The translations under genes were made by a program, and so were the position numbers. 64,000 nucleotides of DNA from Planctomycetota bacterium. Its GTDB lineage: Bacteria > Planctomycetota > B15-G4 > SIAN01. Numbering within the stretch: position 1 is the first letter of the stretch; each line of letters begins with the position of its first letter. Location: the NCBI GenBank assembly GCA_028289345.1, contig JANQQL010000028.1, positions 62,001-126,000 on the forward strand, given 5' to 3'. Positions 33,055 to 42,524 of the stretch are shown piece by piece. Below the pieces are notes generated by a model. That model saw nothing but the letters and a program-made list of their open reading frames with translations. It searched no databases and was not told the DNA's origin.

Positions 33055-34585
33055 GACGTTCCGCCATCGCAAGTTCCAGATCACCCACTTCGAAAACGCG
33101 GAGGATCTCGGAGAACTTCTGGTGACCGCCGAAGGGCTTCAGCAACCCGGCAAAGGACGGGTCGACTTTTGGGCCGCGGTCGAGCTTGTCTGCGAACTCG
33201 GAGCGACGCTTTGAATTCTTCTGTCGACAAAGGAAAACCCGCGAGGCCGCAGGATCGGCACGCAGCGAATCCTTGGCGAGGCTCCGGCGCTCGAACTCGT
33301 AGAGGAAGAGAGCCTTGAATCGTGTCACCGCCAACCGATCTTCTGGTTGGAGTTCCCGCTCCAGGTAGTCGGTGACCTCGGCGACCCCACGGATGCGCCC
33401 CGCCTCGCGAATCTCGAGAACCAGGTCGCGATGAGCTGTCCATCCGCCAAACGCCAGGCACACAACCACGAACCAGCGCTCCGTTCCCCGCGGCCAGCTC
33501 GGCAAGGATTCCAGGCGCTTCACCACCAGATGAAAGCCCGCTCCACAGAGTCCGGCATACAGTGGAAGAAAGTAGATCCACGATCGAAGCGGCACCATCA
33601 CGCCGTGGCGCAGAAAGAGTGGTCCGACCCAGAGGAGAACGCCGAGTCCGATGGGAACCCCGCCTCGGATTCGATGGCCGACCAGGGCCCCGAAGAGCGC
33701 CAGTCCTCCCACCATGACCGCCACCCAAGTGGGTAGTCCCACATGCCACTTGGCGGCCAACTCCTGAAGGTAGAGGCCAAGGCTGCTGGCTCCACGTCCC
33801 GAAGCTCCTTCGTCCAAGCGAACGGCAAGATTCCATGGGCTCTTCTCGAAAGGCGTTTCCCACACTGCCGGCAGATACAGAACCCCTAAGAGCACCAGCA
33901 TCGTCGCCCCCGTCAACGTCCACCGCCACAAACGGGGAGCACGTCGGGTTTCTCCGTCGAACCAAATCTGCAAACCCAGCCACAGGCCGACCGCGCCCAC
34001 CCCATACACCGCGACCGGCAGCGTGTATCCCGCGAAGGCTCCGAGAACCGCGTACCCCAACCATGGCAGGGCGTTGGAGCATTTCGGCAACCGGGTCGCC
34101 AAGGCCAACAGGGCGAGGAACAGAAGTGTCAGGAGCGAGTACCCACGAGCAGCCGTCGAGAAAACGACCAGCGGCGGACTCACCGCGACCAAACCGAGGG
34201 CGATGATGGCGGCGCGTCGGTTGAAGACGGATCGCACGGCAACGTACGTCGCGGGAAGCACCAAGAGACCAGCCAGAAACGCCGGCAGCCGCAGCGCGAT
34301 CGGTGAGTTGCCGAAGCAGAGAAAGGACACCCTCATCCAAAAGGTGTGGAACAGGTGGTTGTTGACAGACGAATAGTCCAACAGCCCTCGGAAGCCGTCG
34401 ACCGCCGCGTAGAACAAGTAGGACGTCGCCTCGTCCAATCGCATCGGCTGGGCCAGGTACCTGGCACGAAGGGCAACTCCCAACGCGACCAGCGCAAGGA
34501 TCCAGCCCCTGCCTACTTGTTCGTCTTCGGGTCGGAGACGTTTCCGAACGCCCAAGAAGGATTTCGAGGAGTCTTGGCCGCTCAA
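33041..34585 (-). CDS. GT-C (GT39-like) membrane glycosyltransferase
   Basis: The 514-residue product has about ten transmembrane segments and an acidic first loop (RLDEATSY) as in polyprenyl-phosphate-dependent GT-C transferases of the GT39/ArnT type, which add sugars to lipid or protein acceptors outside the membrane. The soluble C-terminal domain is about 120 residues. I chose a TTG start at 34585 because it overlaps the stop of the rhodanese gene as TTGA, as in the SGNH gene; the long upstream frame is a shadow of the rhodanese. The 3' end overlaps the CapK gene on the other strand. Confidence 0.82.
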   Translation of the reverse strand: MSGQDSSKSFLGVRKRLRPEDEQVGRGWILALVALGVALRARYLAQPMRLDEATSYLFYAAVDGFRGLLDYSSVNNHLFHTFWMRVSFLCFGNSPIALRLPAFLAGLLVLPATYVAVRSVFNRRAAIIALGLVAVSPPLVVFSTAARGYSLLTLLFLALLALATRLPKCSNALPWLGYAVLGAFAGYTLPVAVYGVGAVGLWLGLQIWFDGETRRAPRLWRWTLTGATMLVLLGVLYLPAVWETPFEKSPWNLAVRLDEGASGRGASSLGLYLQELAAKWHVGLPTWVAVMVGGLALFGALVGHRIRGGVPIGLGVLLWVGPLFLRHGVMVPLRSWIYFLPLYAGLCGAGFHLVVKRLESLPSWPRGTERWFVVVCLAFGGWTAHRDLVLEIREAGRIRGVAEVTDYLERELQPEDRLAVTRFKALFLYEFERRSLAKDSLRADPAASRVFLCRQKNSKRRSEFADKLDRGPKVDPSFAGLLKPFGGHQKFSEILRVFEVGDLELAMAERLSPP

Positions 34586-34908
34586 GAGGACTCGGTGGCG
34601 TGCCCGGCGGCGCGCCAACCGGCGAACCCACCGCGCATGCTCACGGCATTGCTCAAGCCGTGTTGTTGGAAGTACGCCGCCCCTCCCAGGCTCATGTGGC
34701 CGTGGTAGCAATACACCACCACTCTTGCCTCGGGATCGGTGTCATTCACGAACGCTGCGACTCCGGAGTCGTCCACGTGCACTGCGCCCGGCACTCGGGC
34801 CTCGCGGAACGACGCGGCATCCCGAACGTCCACGAAGATGGTGGAACCGTCGTGGAGTTCCTCGGCAGCGGTGGCGACGTCGATTTCCGGCACATCCATG
34901 ATCTTCAT
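34582..34908 (-). CDS. Rhodanese-like sulfurtransferase (GlpE-like)
   Basis: The 108-residue product is a single rhodanese domain: IFVDVRDAASFREARVPGAVHV, the catalytic loop YCYHGHMS with Cys67, and the MRGGFAGWR end. Single-domain rhodaneses transfer sulfane sulfur from thiosulfate to thiol acceptors; the CYHGxxS loop is that of the GlpE group. It is cytoplasmic. It is coupled by TTGA to a GT-C gene and divergent from the phytase-esterase-like gene. Confidence 0.9.
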   Translation of the reverse strand: MKIMDVPEIDVATAAEELHDGSTIFVDVRDAASFREARVPGAVHVDDSGVAAFVNDTDPEARVVVYCYHGHMSLGGAAYFQQHGLSNAVSMRGGFAGWRAAGHATESS

Positions 34909-35026
34909 CCAAAATCTATCCAGTGCTCATCTTGCCGGGACAAGCGAACCGTACGCTCCCTTCCTCTTATCAAACCCGTTGCACAAAGGCATCTGAGAAC
35001 AACTGCACGACAAAGGAGGAGAACTG

Positions 35027-37435
35027 ATGCAAGATCGGTGGGATCGTTGGTTGTGGAAAACCGGGCTCCTGACTCTCGGGGTGGGCGCTTGCTTCCAGAC
35101 CACGGTGGCGGAGGAACTCCGCGGGCCCTTCCAGAGAGTGGCGTCGTTTCCCGTGTTCCAGAACACGGACCCTGACGAAGAAACCGTCGCCGAAATCGTG
35201 GCCGCGGCCCAAAACGGCACTCTGTTGGTCTACACCGACGGAGAGACCGAAAACTTGGGACTGGTGGACATCTCGGATCCCACGAATCCGAGCCCAGAAG
35301 GAGTGATTCCCCTCGGCGGCGAGCCGACCTCGGTGGCCGTGCGAGAAGGCTTGGCGCTGGCTTGCGTCAACACCAGCCCGGACTTCGTCAACCCGTCGGG
35401 CGATCTGCAAATCGTCGACCTGAGTTCACGCAGCATTGTGCGCACCATTCCCCTGGGCGGCCAGCCCGACGCCATCGCCATCAGCCCGGACCAGCGCTAC
35501 GCGGCCATCGCCATCGAGAACGAACGCGATGAAGATCTGGGCGACGGGGAGCCCCCCCAAGCCCCGCCCGGCTTCCTGGTGATCGTCGACCTGATGGGCT
35601 CCGATCCTCAGCTCTGGACCACCCGCACCGTGGATCTGGTGGGGATTCCCACCCTGTTTCCCAATGACCCGGAGCCGGAGTACGTCGACATCAACGGTGC
35701 CAACCTGGCCGTGGTGAGCTTGCAGGAGAACAACCACCTGGTGATCATCGATCTTGCATCGGGCCGGGTCATCCAGGACTTCCCCGCAGGCACCGTCGAT
35801 CTCGAAATGGTGGACGACGAAGAGAACGACCTCATCGAACAAGTCGCGAGCTTGACCCAGGTTCCCCGGGAGCCGGATGCAGTGGCTTGGACTTCGCGCG
35901 TCACTTTCGCCAGCGCCGACGAAGGAGACCTGTTTGGTGGCAGCCGTGGCTTCACCCACTGGAGCCTGGCCGGACGAGTGCTGTACGAACCCGGGAACTC
36001 ACTGGAACACATGGCTGCTCGCTTGGGCCAGTACCCGGAAGACCGCTCAGAGAACAAGGGAGTGGAGCCAGAAGCCGTGGAATTCGGCCGCTATGGCCCC
36101 GAGCGTTTCCTGTTCGTCGGTTCCGAGCGCGCCAACCTCGTCTTCGTTTACGAGTTGTCGCGTCAAGCGCTGGATGGTCCCGAGCCGCAACTGCGCCAAG
36201 TGCTCCCGGCGGGCGTCGGACCCGAAGGATTGCTGGCCATTCCCGAGCGCGACCTGTTGATCGTGGCGAACGAGGTCGACGATCGCGGGGACAAGATCCG
36301 CTCGTCCCTCATGATCTATCAGTACACCGGGGAAACGGCCTACCCGGCGTTGGTCTCCGAGAACCGTGAGGGAGCCACCACTCCCATTCCGTGGGGAGCG
36401 CTTTCTGGGCTGGCCGCCGAACGGGGGGATGATTCCACCGTGTTCGCCGTGCACGACAGCTTCTATCAGAAGTCGCGAATCTACGAGATTGACCGGTCGA
36501 CTTCGCCGGCTCGGATCACCGACGAGCTCGTGCTCCACGACCATGCGGACCGGCTGATCGAGGCGTTGGAAGATCTCAAGGCAGAGCTTCCCGGCACCGA
36601 CGACTTTGATCCCACGAGCTTCGTGAACGGCGATGGAACGGTGAACCTGGACCTGGAGGGGGTCGCCCGCGACCTGGAAAGCGAGAGCTTCTGGTTGGTC
36701 TCCGAAGGGGCCGGCAACCTGGAGGGCGGGGTCAGTGACCCGGACAACCGCCCGTTCGAGTCGCCCAACTTGCTGATTCGCGCCGTGTTCAACCCGGGAT
36801 TCCCCCCGTTCGTGGAACCGTTCGATCTGATCGCCGAAGTGATCCCGTTGCCTCTCGAACTCACCCGGAACCAACTCCGCTTCGGACTGGAAGGGGTGGC
36901 GGCGCTGGGCAATCCGGCCAGTGGCGAGGTGCGCAACCTGTACGTGGTGTTTCAACGCGCCTGGGAAGAGGCCGGGGACCCGGAAACCGTGGCTCGCATC
37001 GGTCGGTACGACCGATTCCGCCAAACGTGGACGTTCGTCCACTACCCACTCGACGAACCGACGTCTGCCAACGGAGGATGGGTGGGACTGTCTGAGTTGA
37101 CCCACCTCGGCCGCGGACAGTTCGCCGTGCTGGAGCGAGACAACCAGGGCGGACCAGACGCGACGGTCAAGCGCATCTACCGCATCGACCTCAGCGCCGT
37201 CGACTTCCGTCCCCATGAAGAAACCGCCGACTTCGAACTCATCGAAAAGTCGCTGGTGATCGACCTTTTGGAAGAAGGGGTCTTCGACTTCACTGCCGGA
37301 CTCACTCCCGAGAAGCTCGAGGGTTTGGCGATTCTGTCGGACCGAAGCGCTCTGCTGGTCAACGACAACGACGGGGTCGATGACAACAACGGCGAAACAC
37401 TGCTTGTCGAACTCGAAGACTTGTTCAGGGAGTGA
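35027..37435 (+). CDS. Exported choice-of-anchor-I / phytase-esterase-like protein
   Basis: The 802-residue product starts with a short signal peptide (about residues 1-28). The first half has propeller-like repeats (TLLVYTDGETENLGLVDISDP, EPTSVAVREGLALACVN, QPDAIAISPDQRYAAIAIENE) as in the choice-of-anchor I domain, and the second half (about 460-800) resembles the esterase-like-activity-of-phytase domain (AALSGLAA, LDLEGVARD, FGLEGVAALG, LEGLAILSDRSALLVNDND). A role in organic-phosphate hydrolysis is suggested by the family but not proven. The ATG at 35027 has an ideal AAAGGAGGAG ribosome site. A strong terminator follows at 37505-37553, so it is a single-gene unit. Confidence 0.85.
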   Translation: MQDRWDRWLWKTGLLTLGVGACFQTTVAEELRGPFQRVASFPVFQNTDPDEETVAEIVAAAQNGTLLVYTDGETENLGLVDISDPTNPSPEGVIPLGGEPTSVAVREGLALACVNTSPDFVNPSGDLQIVDLSSRSIVRTIPLGGQPDAIAISPDQRYAAIAIENERDEDLGDGEPPQAPPGFLVIVDLMGSDPQLWTTRTVDLVGIPTLFPNDPEPEYVDINGANLAVVSLQENNHLVIIDLASGRVIQDFPAGTVDLEMVDDEENDLIEQVASLTQVPREPDAVAWTSRVTFASADEGDLFGGSRGFTHWSLAGRVLYEPGNSLEHMAARLGQYPEDRSENKGVEPEAVEFGRYGPERFLFVGSERANLVFVYELSRQALDGPEPQLRQVLPAGVGPEGLLAIPERDLLIVANEVDDRGDKIRSSLMIYQYTGETAYPALVSENREGATTPIPWGALSGLAAERGDDSTVFAVHDSFYQKSRIYEIDRSTSPARITDELVLHDHADRLIEALEDLKAELPGTDDFDPTSFVNGDGTVNLDLEGVARDLESESFWLVSEGAGNLEGGVSDPDNRPFESPNLLIRAVFNPGFPPFVEPFDLIAEVIPLPLELTRNQLRFGLEGVAALGNPASGEVRNLYVVFQRAWEEAGDPETVARIGRYDRFRQTWTFVHYPLDEPTSANGGWVGLSELTHLGRGQFAVLERDNQGGPDATVKRIYRIDLSAVDFRPHEETADFELIEKSLVIDLLEEGVFDFTAGLTPEKLEGLAILSDRSALLVNDNDGVDDNNGETLLVELEDLFRE

Positions 37436-37504
37436 GGCGGAAGCCGCATCCAAGAGCAACTCCCGTGGTCAGGCGCCGAGCCGACGACTGAGGGAAACAC
37501 AGTC

Positions 37505-37553
37505 AAAGCGTGATCGGAGGAACCATCCTCCGGTCACGCTTTTCCTCTTTTTT
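37505..37553 (+). terminator. Rho-independent terminator
   Basis: A 17-bp stem (37505-37521 with 37526-37542, one G-U pair) and a 4-base ACCA loop are followed by a T-rich tail ending in six Ts. It lies 70 bp after the phytase-esterase-like gene and would end that transcript. Confidence 0.9.
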
Positions 37554-37694
37554 CCGACGAATCCGCGGAGCCAAGAAGCCGACGGAGAGACGCATCTCCC
37601 ACGAGGAAACCACGGACTCCTCGTCGCGCGAGGTCCCCTTCGAACCGACTTGAGAACTTCCCACGGCGCCAAGAACCTCGAGCTCGGCCCGGCT

Positions 37695-37931
37695 TCAGGA
37701 GGACATCGGGACCGTCCTCTGCACCAGCTCTTGGGTCTTGGCAAAGGTGGCGACCCGCGGACGCGGACCCGCCATGCGCTGCGGACGAGAGACCCGACCT
37801 GATTCGCGTCGCCCCTGAGCAAGCTGCAGGGCTTCTTTCAGCGAACCGGGAACTCTCGAGTTGAACCAGATGTAGTTGTCTGCGTAGTCGTACGGATCTG
37901 GGCCGCCGTCATCGACAAAGATGTAGGGCAT
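37695..37931 (-). CDS. Small protein of unknown function
   Basis: This putative 78-residue protein starts at an ATG preceded by a GGGAG ribosome site. Its first part (MPYIFVDDGGPDPYDYADNY) is acidic and protein-like, and the second part is Arg-rich and basic. No domain is recognised. It lies in an otherwise gene-poor 1.2-kb stretch, without operon partners. A chance frame cannot be excluded. Confidence 0.45.
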   Translation of the reverse strand: MPYIFVDDGGPDPYDYADNYIWFNSRVPGSLKEALQLAQGRRESGRVSRPQRMAGPRPRVATFAKTQELVQRTVPMSS

Positions 37932-38529
37932 CGAGCCAACTCCCGGAAGGGCAAGAAGGCGGAGGCATCTGCGGCCCCACCACCTGCTCGCCGAGCTTCG
38001 GACATTGGGAATTGTCCGGAGGCTCCATGAAGACGCGACAGGGAGCCGTGTGAATCGTGGGTGGTTTCCTGTCGTCGCCAAACTTCTGGTTCGAGGAATG
38101 ATCGGCGTTCTCGCCGGGAGGATGGCCCACTGGGGGGAGGACGCCCCTCACGGAATGGAGACGATCCGGGACCTCTCCCACAAGATCATCGAAGCCGATT
38201 CCCCACCGAGTCCGGGAATCCGCCGCGGAAACTCGTGTTTCCCTCCCGCCGGAACAAGCTTGGCATGCTCTTCATCAAGCCTTCACCGGGGCCTGGGACA
38301 ATGATCGAATGACAAAAGACAAAAGCCCCGCGGACGCGCCACGCCGCGCCGCCCCCGGGTCGGGAACGGACACCCGCCCCCACTGGACCACCACCCTTCA
38401 TCTCCTGGAGCCTTGCCGCGAGAGTTCCCGACGGCGACGAATCCAACGCTCCACTTTTCGACGCCGAACGCGTTAGCCGCACCACTCCACGGGTTCCGCC
38501 CCGACGGTCGTCGGGGATGAGGCGATCCC
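37932..38529. other. Intergenic, nothing recognised
   Basis: These 598 bases precede repeat copy 2. No protein-like frame is found. An 8-bp perfect inverted repeat with a 2-base loop (CCCCGACG-GT-CGTCGGGG, 38499-38516) has no T-tract. GACAAAA-GACAAAA near 38310 is a short direct repeat. The stretch looks like degraded or regulatory DNA, and nothing more can be supported. Confidence 0.4.
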
Positions 38530-38684
38530 TTCGCAGGCCAATGAAAAAGGGCCTCGGATGACCGATCGGGAGGTTCTCGTCTCCGCCGAGCAGGCGAATC
38601 GACGGATTCGTCGAGGATTCGAGGACGAACACGAAAGCGAAAAGGTCCGATCGAGCGCGGGAAGACTTTTTCGACGGTCTGCTA
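38530..38684 (-). repeat. 3'-end-associated dispersed repeat, copy 2
   Basis: Read on the minus strand this copy begins TAGCAGACCGTCGAAAAAGTC at 38684 and ends near 38530 with a CCCTTTTTCATTGGCC end; the two ends are imperfect inverted repeats. A central TTCGTC-GAGGATTCGAG-GACGAA inverted repeat (about 38606-38630) could form a hairpin. Its first three bases (TAG) are the stop codon of the hybrid kinase gene. It aligns with the copies at 8092-8256 and 54444-54609. Confidence 0.8.
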
Positions 38685-41183
38685 GGACAGCACTTCCTGG
38701 ATCTTTGACAGGAGAGTCGTCCGCGAGGTGGGCTTTTGCACGAAGCCCGAGAAGCCGACCACTCGAAAGCGATCGAGCATCTCCTGTTCGGTGAAACCGC
38801 TGGTCAACACCGCCCGGACGTCGCGACGGATCGATTGCAACGCCCGCAAGGTTTCTTCGCCGTCCAACTTGGGCATGCTCAGATCCAAGAGCACGCAATC
38901 GAATCGATCGCCTTCGACTTCGAAGACTTCGACGGCTTCTTGGCCGTCGGGAACGCTGACGACGTGATAGCCCGCGTGTTCCAGGATGCGCGTATGAACA
39001 GAGCGCACCGACGGTTCATCGTCGACCACCAGGATGCGCCCCTGGATTGACGAGGGGAGCCCTTGGCTGGAGTTCTGATCCGCACTGGGAAGTGGTCCAC
39101 GAACCCTCGGAAAAAGCACCGTGAAGGTCGTTCCCTGGCCTTCTTCGCTCTGCAACTGAATCCAACCACGGTGGGCACGAACAATCCCGCTGACCGCCGC
39201 CAACCCCAGCCCCCGCCCCGCCATCTTGGTGGAGAAGAACGGATCGTAGATCTTCTCGCGAGTTTCGGGACTCATGCCGCATCCCGTGTCCGCCACGCTC
39301 AGGCAGGCGTAGTCCCCGGGCACCAAGTCGCCACCCCCTTCCAGCTGCTGGATGCTTTGTGGCCCGAGGCGCTCCCCGGACGTGGAAACGACGATGCGTC
39401 CGGATTCTTCCCCCAATGCTTCCGCCGCGTTGGCAATCAAATTCATCACCAGCTGGTTCATCTGTGCGCGATCGGCTTCGACGCAAACGGGGTACGGAGC
39501 AAGGTCGTATTCGAGCGTCGCTTTCTTGGAGAGGGTGACTTTTTGCAAGTCGCCGAGTTCTCGAATGAGAGTGTTGCAGTCGATGCACTGAACGGTTCGA
39601 CCACCCCGGCCCGCGTAGGCGAGCATCTGATTGCACAGTTCGTTCGACTTGACGCTTGCGGCAACGATCTCCCGCAACATGGGCCGAGCCTCGGAGTCAT
39701 CAGGGAGCACTTCCAAGGCAAGTTCGGCGTTCCCCTGAACCGCCGCGAGCATGTTGTTGAAATCGTGAGCCACTCCGCCCGCGAGAACCCCGATGGCTTC
39801 CATCTTGGCAGCCAAGCGCAAGTGATCCTCCAGAGCCGCCTCGCGCTGCTGACGACGGTAGGCATCGAACAACACACTCGCCGCACGGCTGAGAACCGAC
39901 AACGCGTGGATGTCCTCTGCGTCATACCCGCCTTCCGCGTTGGCCACTCCAATGATGGCGACAACGGCACCATCCACTCGAATCGCGGATCCCAAGAAAT
40001 TCCGCATCGGCGAGCCGTTCTGCGCGAAGTCGAGGGACTCGCTCCCGATCGGCGTTTCGCTCTCCACGATGGCATCCACGAACCCGTCGAACTCACTGGG
40101 GTCGAGGTTGCCGTGAGTGATCACGTCCTGATAGAGCGAAGCGGCTCGCTGCGTGGTCGGGGCCTCTTCGGGATTGTGCCGACCCGCAAGCACATCGGGC
40201 TCGAAGACTCCCAAGATCCCGGACTCACTACCGGTCTGATCGAGGGCGGCTCCCACGAAACGACTCGCCGCAGTCCTCCAATCGTTCTGGTCGACGAACG
40301 AGGTCACCACATCGGTCACCGCTCCCAGGAGACGCGCCTGGAAGTGGGCACTGGCCTCGCTCAAACGCAACGCCTCCTCCGCACGTCCTCGCTCGATGGC
40401 CAGCGCCACCATCTTCGCCGCCATCTCCAACCCCACCACCTCGTGGGCCGAGGGAGCTCCCGGTTCCGGGCTGTAGAGGGCAAGAGCTCCGAGCACCCGA
40501 CCATTCTGAGCGTTGATTGGATGGGACCAACACGCGGCCACTCCGGCCCGAGCCGCATGATGCCGGAGGTTTCTCCACAACCCCTCGCGCTGGATGTCCT
40601 CCACCATGATCGGCTGGTTCCAGTAGGCCGCGGTGCCACACGACCCGACGAACGGCCCAATGGACAGCCCCTCCACGGCCGCGTTGTACTCCTCTGGCAA
40701 ACTTGGCCCGGCCCCCACGGTCACGCATTCGCCGTTCTCATCGAGCAGAAGGATGGAACAGCGTCGACCCGGATGCAGGTCCTCTACAATCAGCGCCATG
40801 GCGCGCAGGGTGTTGGACAGAGGATCCATCGGTCCGCCATTGCCCCAAGTCGGCGGGGTCGGATCCTCGAATTGCCTCTCCGCCGGAGCCGTGCGAGCGA
40901 CAACCCCCAGGGCAACGACCCCGGTCTCATCCCGACGCAGCTTCCATTGCAACGCCATCGACGTCCCGTCCTTGCAACGATGACGAGCGCGAATGCTGGC
41001 GGGCATCTGTGCCGCCCCCTCTCGCCACCGTGCTTGGTCGACGGTGTCGAGCCATTCAGTCAGCGGCTGCCTCTCCAAATCTGCCGCGGACCAGCCGAGT
41101 TGCTGAGTGAACGCGCGGTTCACCCAAACGAACTTGCCTGGCTCGACATTTCGGACAATCGTGGGAGTTTCGGGTCCGGTCAT
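38682..41183 (-). CDS. Hybrid sensor histidine kinase (PAS-GAF-GAF-HisKA-HATPase-REC)
   Basis: The 833-residue cytoplasmic product has a PAS domain (about 5-95), two GAF-like domains (about 120-270 and 285-430), a dimerisation and phosphoacceptor region with GVAHDFNNML (His near 473), an HATPase domain with NLIANAAEA, DTGCGM and RGLGLAAVSGIVRAH boxes, and a C-terminal receiver domain with LDLSMPKLDGEE (phosphorylatable Asp near 764). It is an intact phosphorelay hybrid kinase with soluble sensors, possibly for small ligands or redox. There is no adjacent response regulator. The stop codon lies in repeat copy 2. Confidence 0.9.
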   Translation of the reverse strand: MTGPETPTIVRNVEPGKFVWVNRAFTQQLGWSAADLERQPLTEWLDTVDQARWREGAAQMPASIRARHRCKDGTSMALQWKLRRDETGVVALGVVARTAPAERQFEDPTPPTWGNGGPMDPLSNTLRAMALIVEDLHPGRRCSILLLDENGECVTVGAGPSLPEEYNAAVEGLSIGPFVGSCGTAAYWNQPIMVEDIQREGLWRNLRHHAARAGVAACWSHPINAQNGRVLGALALYSPEPGAPSAHEVVGLEMAAKMVALAIERGRAEEALRLSEASAHFQARLLGAVTDVVTSFVDQNDWRTAASRFVGAALDQTGSESGILGVFEPDVLAGRHNPEEAPTTQRAASLYQDVITHGNLDPSEFDGFVDAIVESETPIGSESLDFAQNGSPMRNFLGSAIRVDGAVVAIIGVANAEGGYDAEDIHALSVLSRAASVLFDAYRRQQREAALEDHLRLAAKMEAIGVLAGGVAHDFNNMLAAVQGNAELALEVLPDDSEARPMLREIVAASVKSNELCNQMLAYAGRGGRTVQCIDCNTLIRELGDLQKVTLSKKATLEYDLAPYPVCVEADRAQMNQLVMNLIANAAEALGEESGRIVVSTSGERLGPQSIQQLEGGGDLVPGDYACLSVADTGCGMSPETREKIYDPFFSTKMAGRGLGLAAVSGIVRAHRGWIQLQSEEGQGTTFTVLFPRVRGPLPSADQNSSQGLPSSIQGRILVVDDEPSVRSVHTRILEHAGYHVVSVPDGQEAVEVFEVEGDRFDCVLLDLSMPKLDGEETLRALQSIRRDVRAVLTSGFTEQEMLDRFRVVGFSGFVQKPTSRTTLLSKIQEVLS

Positions 41184-41318
41184 GGCGGCGGATGATCTTC
41201 CAGAACGCCAAGGAATGTCCAGAGAAAAGGAGGCCTCCGCCCGCGAGCCCCCCTCGCCCCTGGGATCCGGTGAAATCTCCCCGGATGTCGCGGGTTGGCT
41301 GGGAAGCCAGCCCTCCGG

Positions 41319-42524
41319 TCAGTCGCCGCCGGAAAGCCTGGCAATGACATCCGTGGACCGCGCGACGCCAAGTCGAATCACCGCGCAGATGCGGTCCACG
41401 TCCTCGAGGCTCACTCCGGTTCCCGTGGGCAGCACCATGACCCGCTCCGCCAACCATTCGGTGTTCGGAAGGACCAGTCGCGCCTGGGGTTGATGAGAGC
41501 GGTAGGGCTCCATGCCATGGGCTCCCGGCGTGAAGTACCGCCGCGCCAAGACGTTTTCTCGCTCCAGGACTTGGACGATCTGATCTCGACTCAGTCCGGC
41601 AGACTCTGCGTCCACGACCACGACCACATAGTGGTAGTTGTTCGTTTCCGCCTCGTCATAGGACATCACCGTGAGCCCGGGAATGGCGCTCAGATGCTGT
41701 CGATAGCGCTGATAGTTCTCGCGGTTCGTCGTCAGGAAAGACTCCCGACTCTCGAGAGAAGTGAGGCCCATGGCGGCACACACCTCGCTCATTTTGCCGT
41801 TGCTCCCGACATGATCGACGCGGTCCTTGCCGGCAAACCCGAAGTTGCGCATCAAGCGCATTTTTTCGGCAAGGTCTCCATCGTTGGTGACCACAGCTCC
41901 GCCCTCGAAGCTGTTGCAAAACTTCGTGGCATGAAAGCTCAATGTTTCGGCGCGTCCGAATCCTCCGATCATCCGTCCCCGGTAGGAGCAGTGAAACGCG
42001 TGACTGGCGTCGAACATCAGTTGCAATCCTCGACGGTCCGCGATCTCTTGCAAGGCTTCCACCGGACATGCCCGGCCCCAAAGGTGCACTCCGATGATTC
42101 CCGTCGTCTTCGGGGTGATCAATTGCTCCAGCGCGTTGGGGTCGAGATTGTGACTGTCCCGCCCCACATCGCAGAACAACGGGCTGATTTCCTGCCACTG
42201 CAGGGCGTGGGCGGTTGCCACAAAGGTGAAGGAGGGGACCACCACTTGCCCCGTCACCCCGACGGCGCGAGTCATGATTTCCAAGGCGACCGTGCCATTG
42301 CACATCGCGACACAGTGGTTCACCCCGATCAGCTCGCAAATCTTCTGTTCAAACTCTCTCACGTACGGGCCATTGTTGGTCAACCAGCGCCGATCCAGAA
42401 TGTCTTCGATGCGCTGTTGCAAGTGCGCTCGGTCACCAATGTTGGGACGCCCCACGTGCAGTGGTTCCGAGAAGGCGGGTTTCCCTCCCAGCACGGCGAG
42501 TTTGCCAATGGTCGGCTCCATCAT
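41319..42524 (-). CDS. DegT/DnrJ/EryC1-type sugar aminotransferase
   Basis: The 401-residue product is a PLP-dependent DegT-family enzyme: the GTVALEI region, FDASHAF with the pyridine-binding Asp172, and LSFHATKFCNSFEGG with the catalytic Lys201. These enzymes aminate keto-sugar nucleotides for surface glycans or antibiotic sugars. I chose the ATG at 42524, overlapping the stop of the sulfotransferase gene as ATGA. Its neighbours (sulfotransferase, glycosyltransferases) support a role in surface-glycan biosynthesis. Confidence 0.92.
   Translation of the reverse strand: MMEPTIGKLAVLGGKPAFSEPLHVGRPNIGDRAHLQQRIEDILDRRWLTNNGPYVREFEQKICELIGVNHCVAMCNGTVALEIMTRAVGVTGQVVVPSFTFVATAHALQWQEISPLFCDVGRDSHNLDPNALEQLITPKTTGIIGVHLWGRACPVEALQEIADRRGLQLMFDASHAFHCSYRGRMIGGFGRAETLSFHATKFCNSFEGGAVVTNDGDLAEKMRLMRNFGFAGKDRVDHVGSNGKMSEVCAAMGLTSLESRESFLTTNRENYQRYRQHLSAIPGLTVMSYDEAETNNYHYVVVVVDAESAGLSRDQIVQVLERENVLARRYFTPGAHGMEPYRSHQPQARLVLPNTEWLAERVMVLPTGTGVSLEDVDRICAVIRLGVARSTDVIARLSGGD

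Noticed and set aside
38499..38516. Perfect 8-bp inverted repeat as a possible terminator
   Set aside because: There is no T-tract on either strand and no gene directly upstream; kept only as a note in the intergenic entry.
38558..38794. Small plus-strand frame beginning MTDREVLVSAEQANRR, similar to a frame at 54471-54698 beginning MADREILVCAEESGRR
   Set aside because: The similarity is explained by the frames lying in two copies of the 3'-end repeat. They are antisense to the upstream gene, lack ribosome sites, and run on into unrelated sequence, so they are not taken as a conserved small protein.
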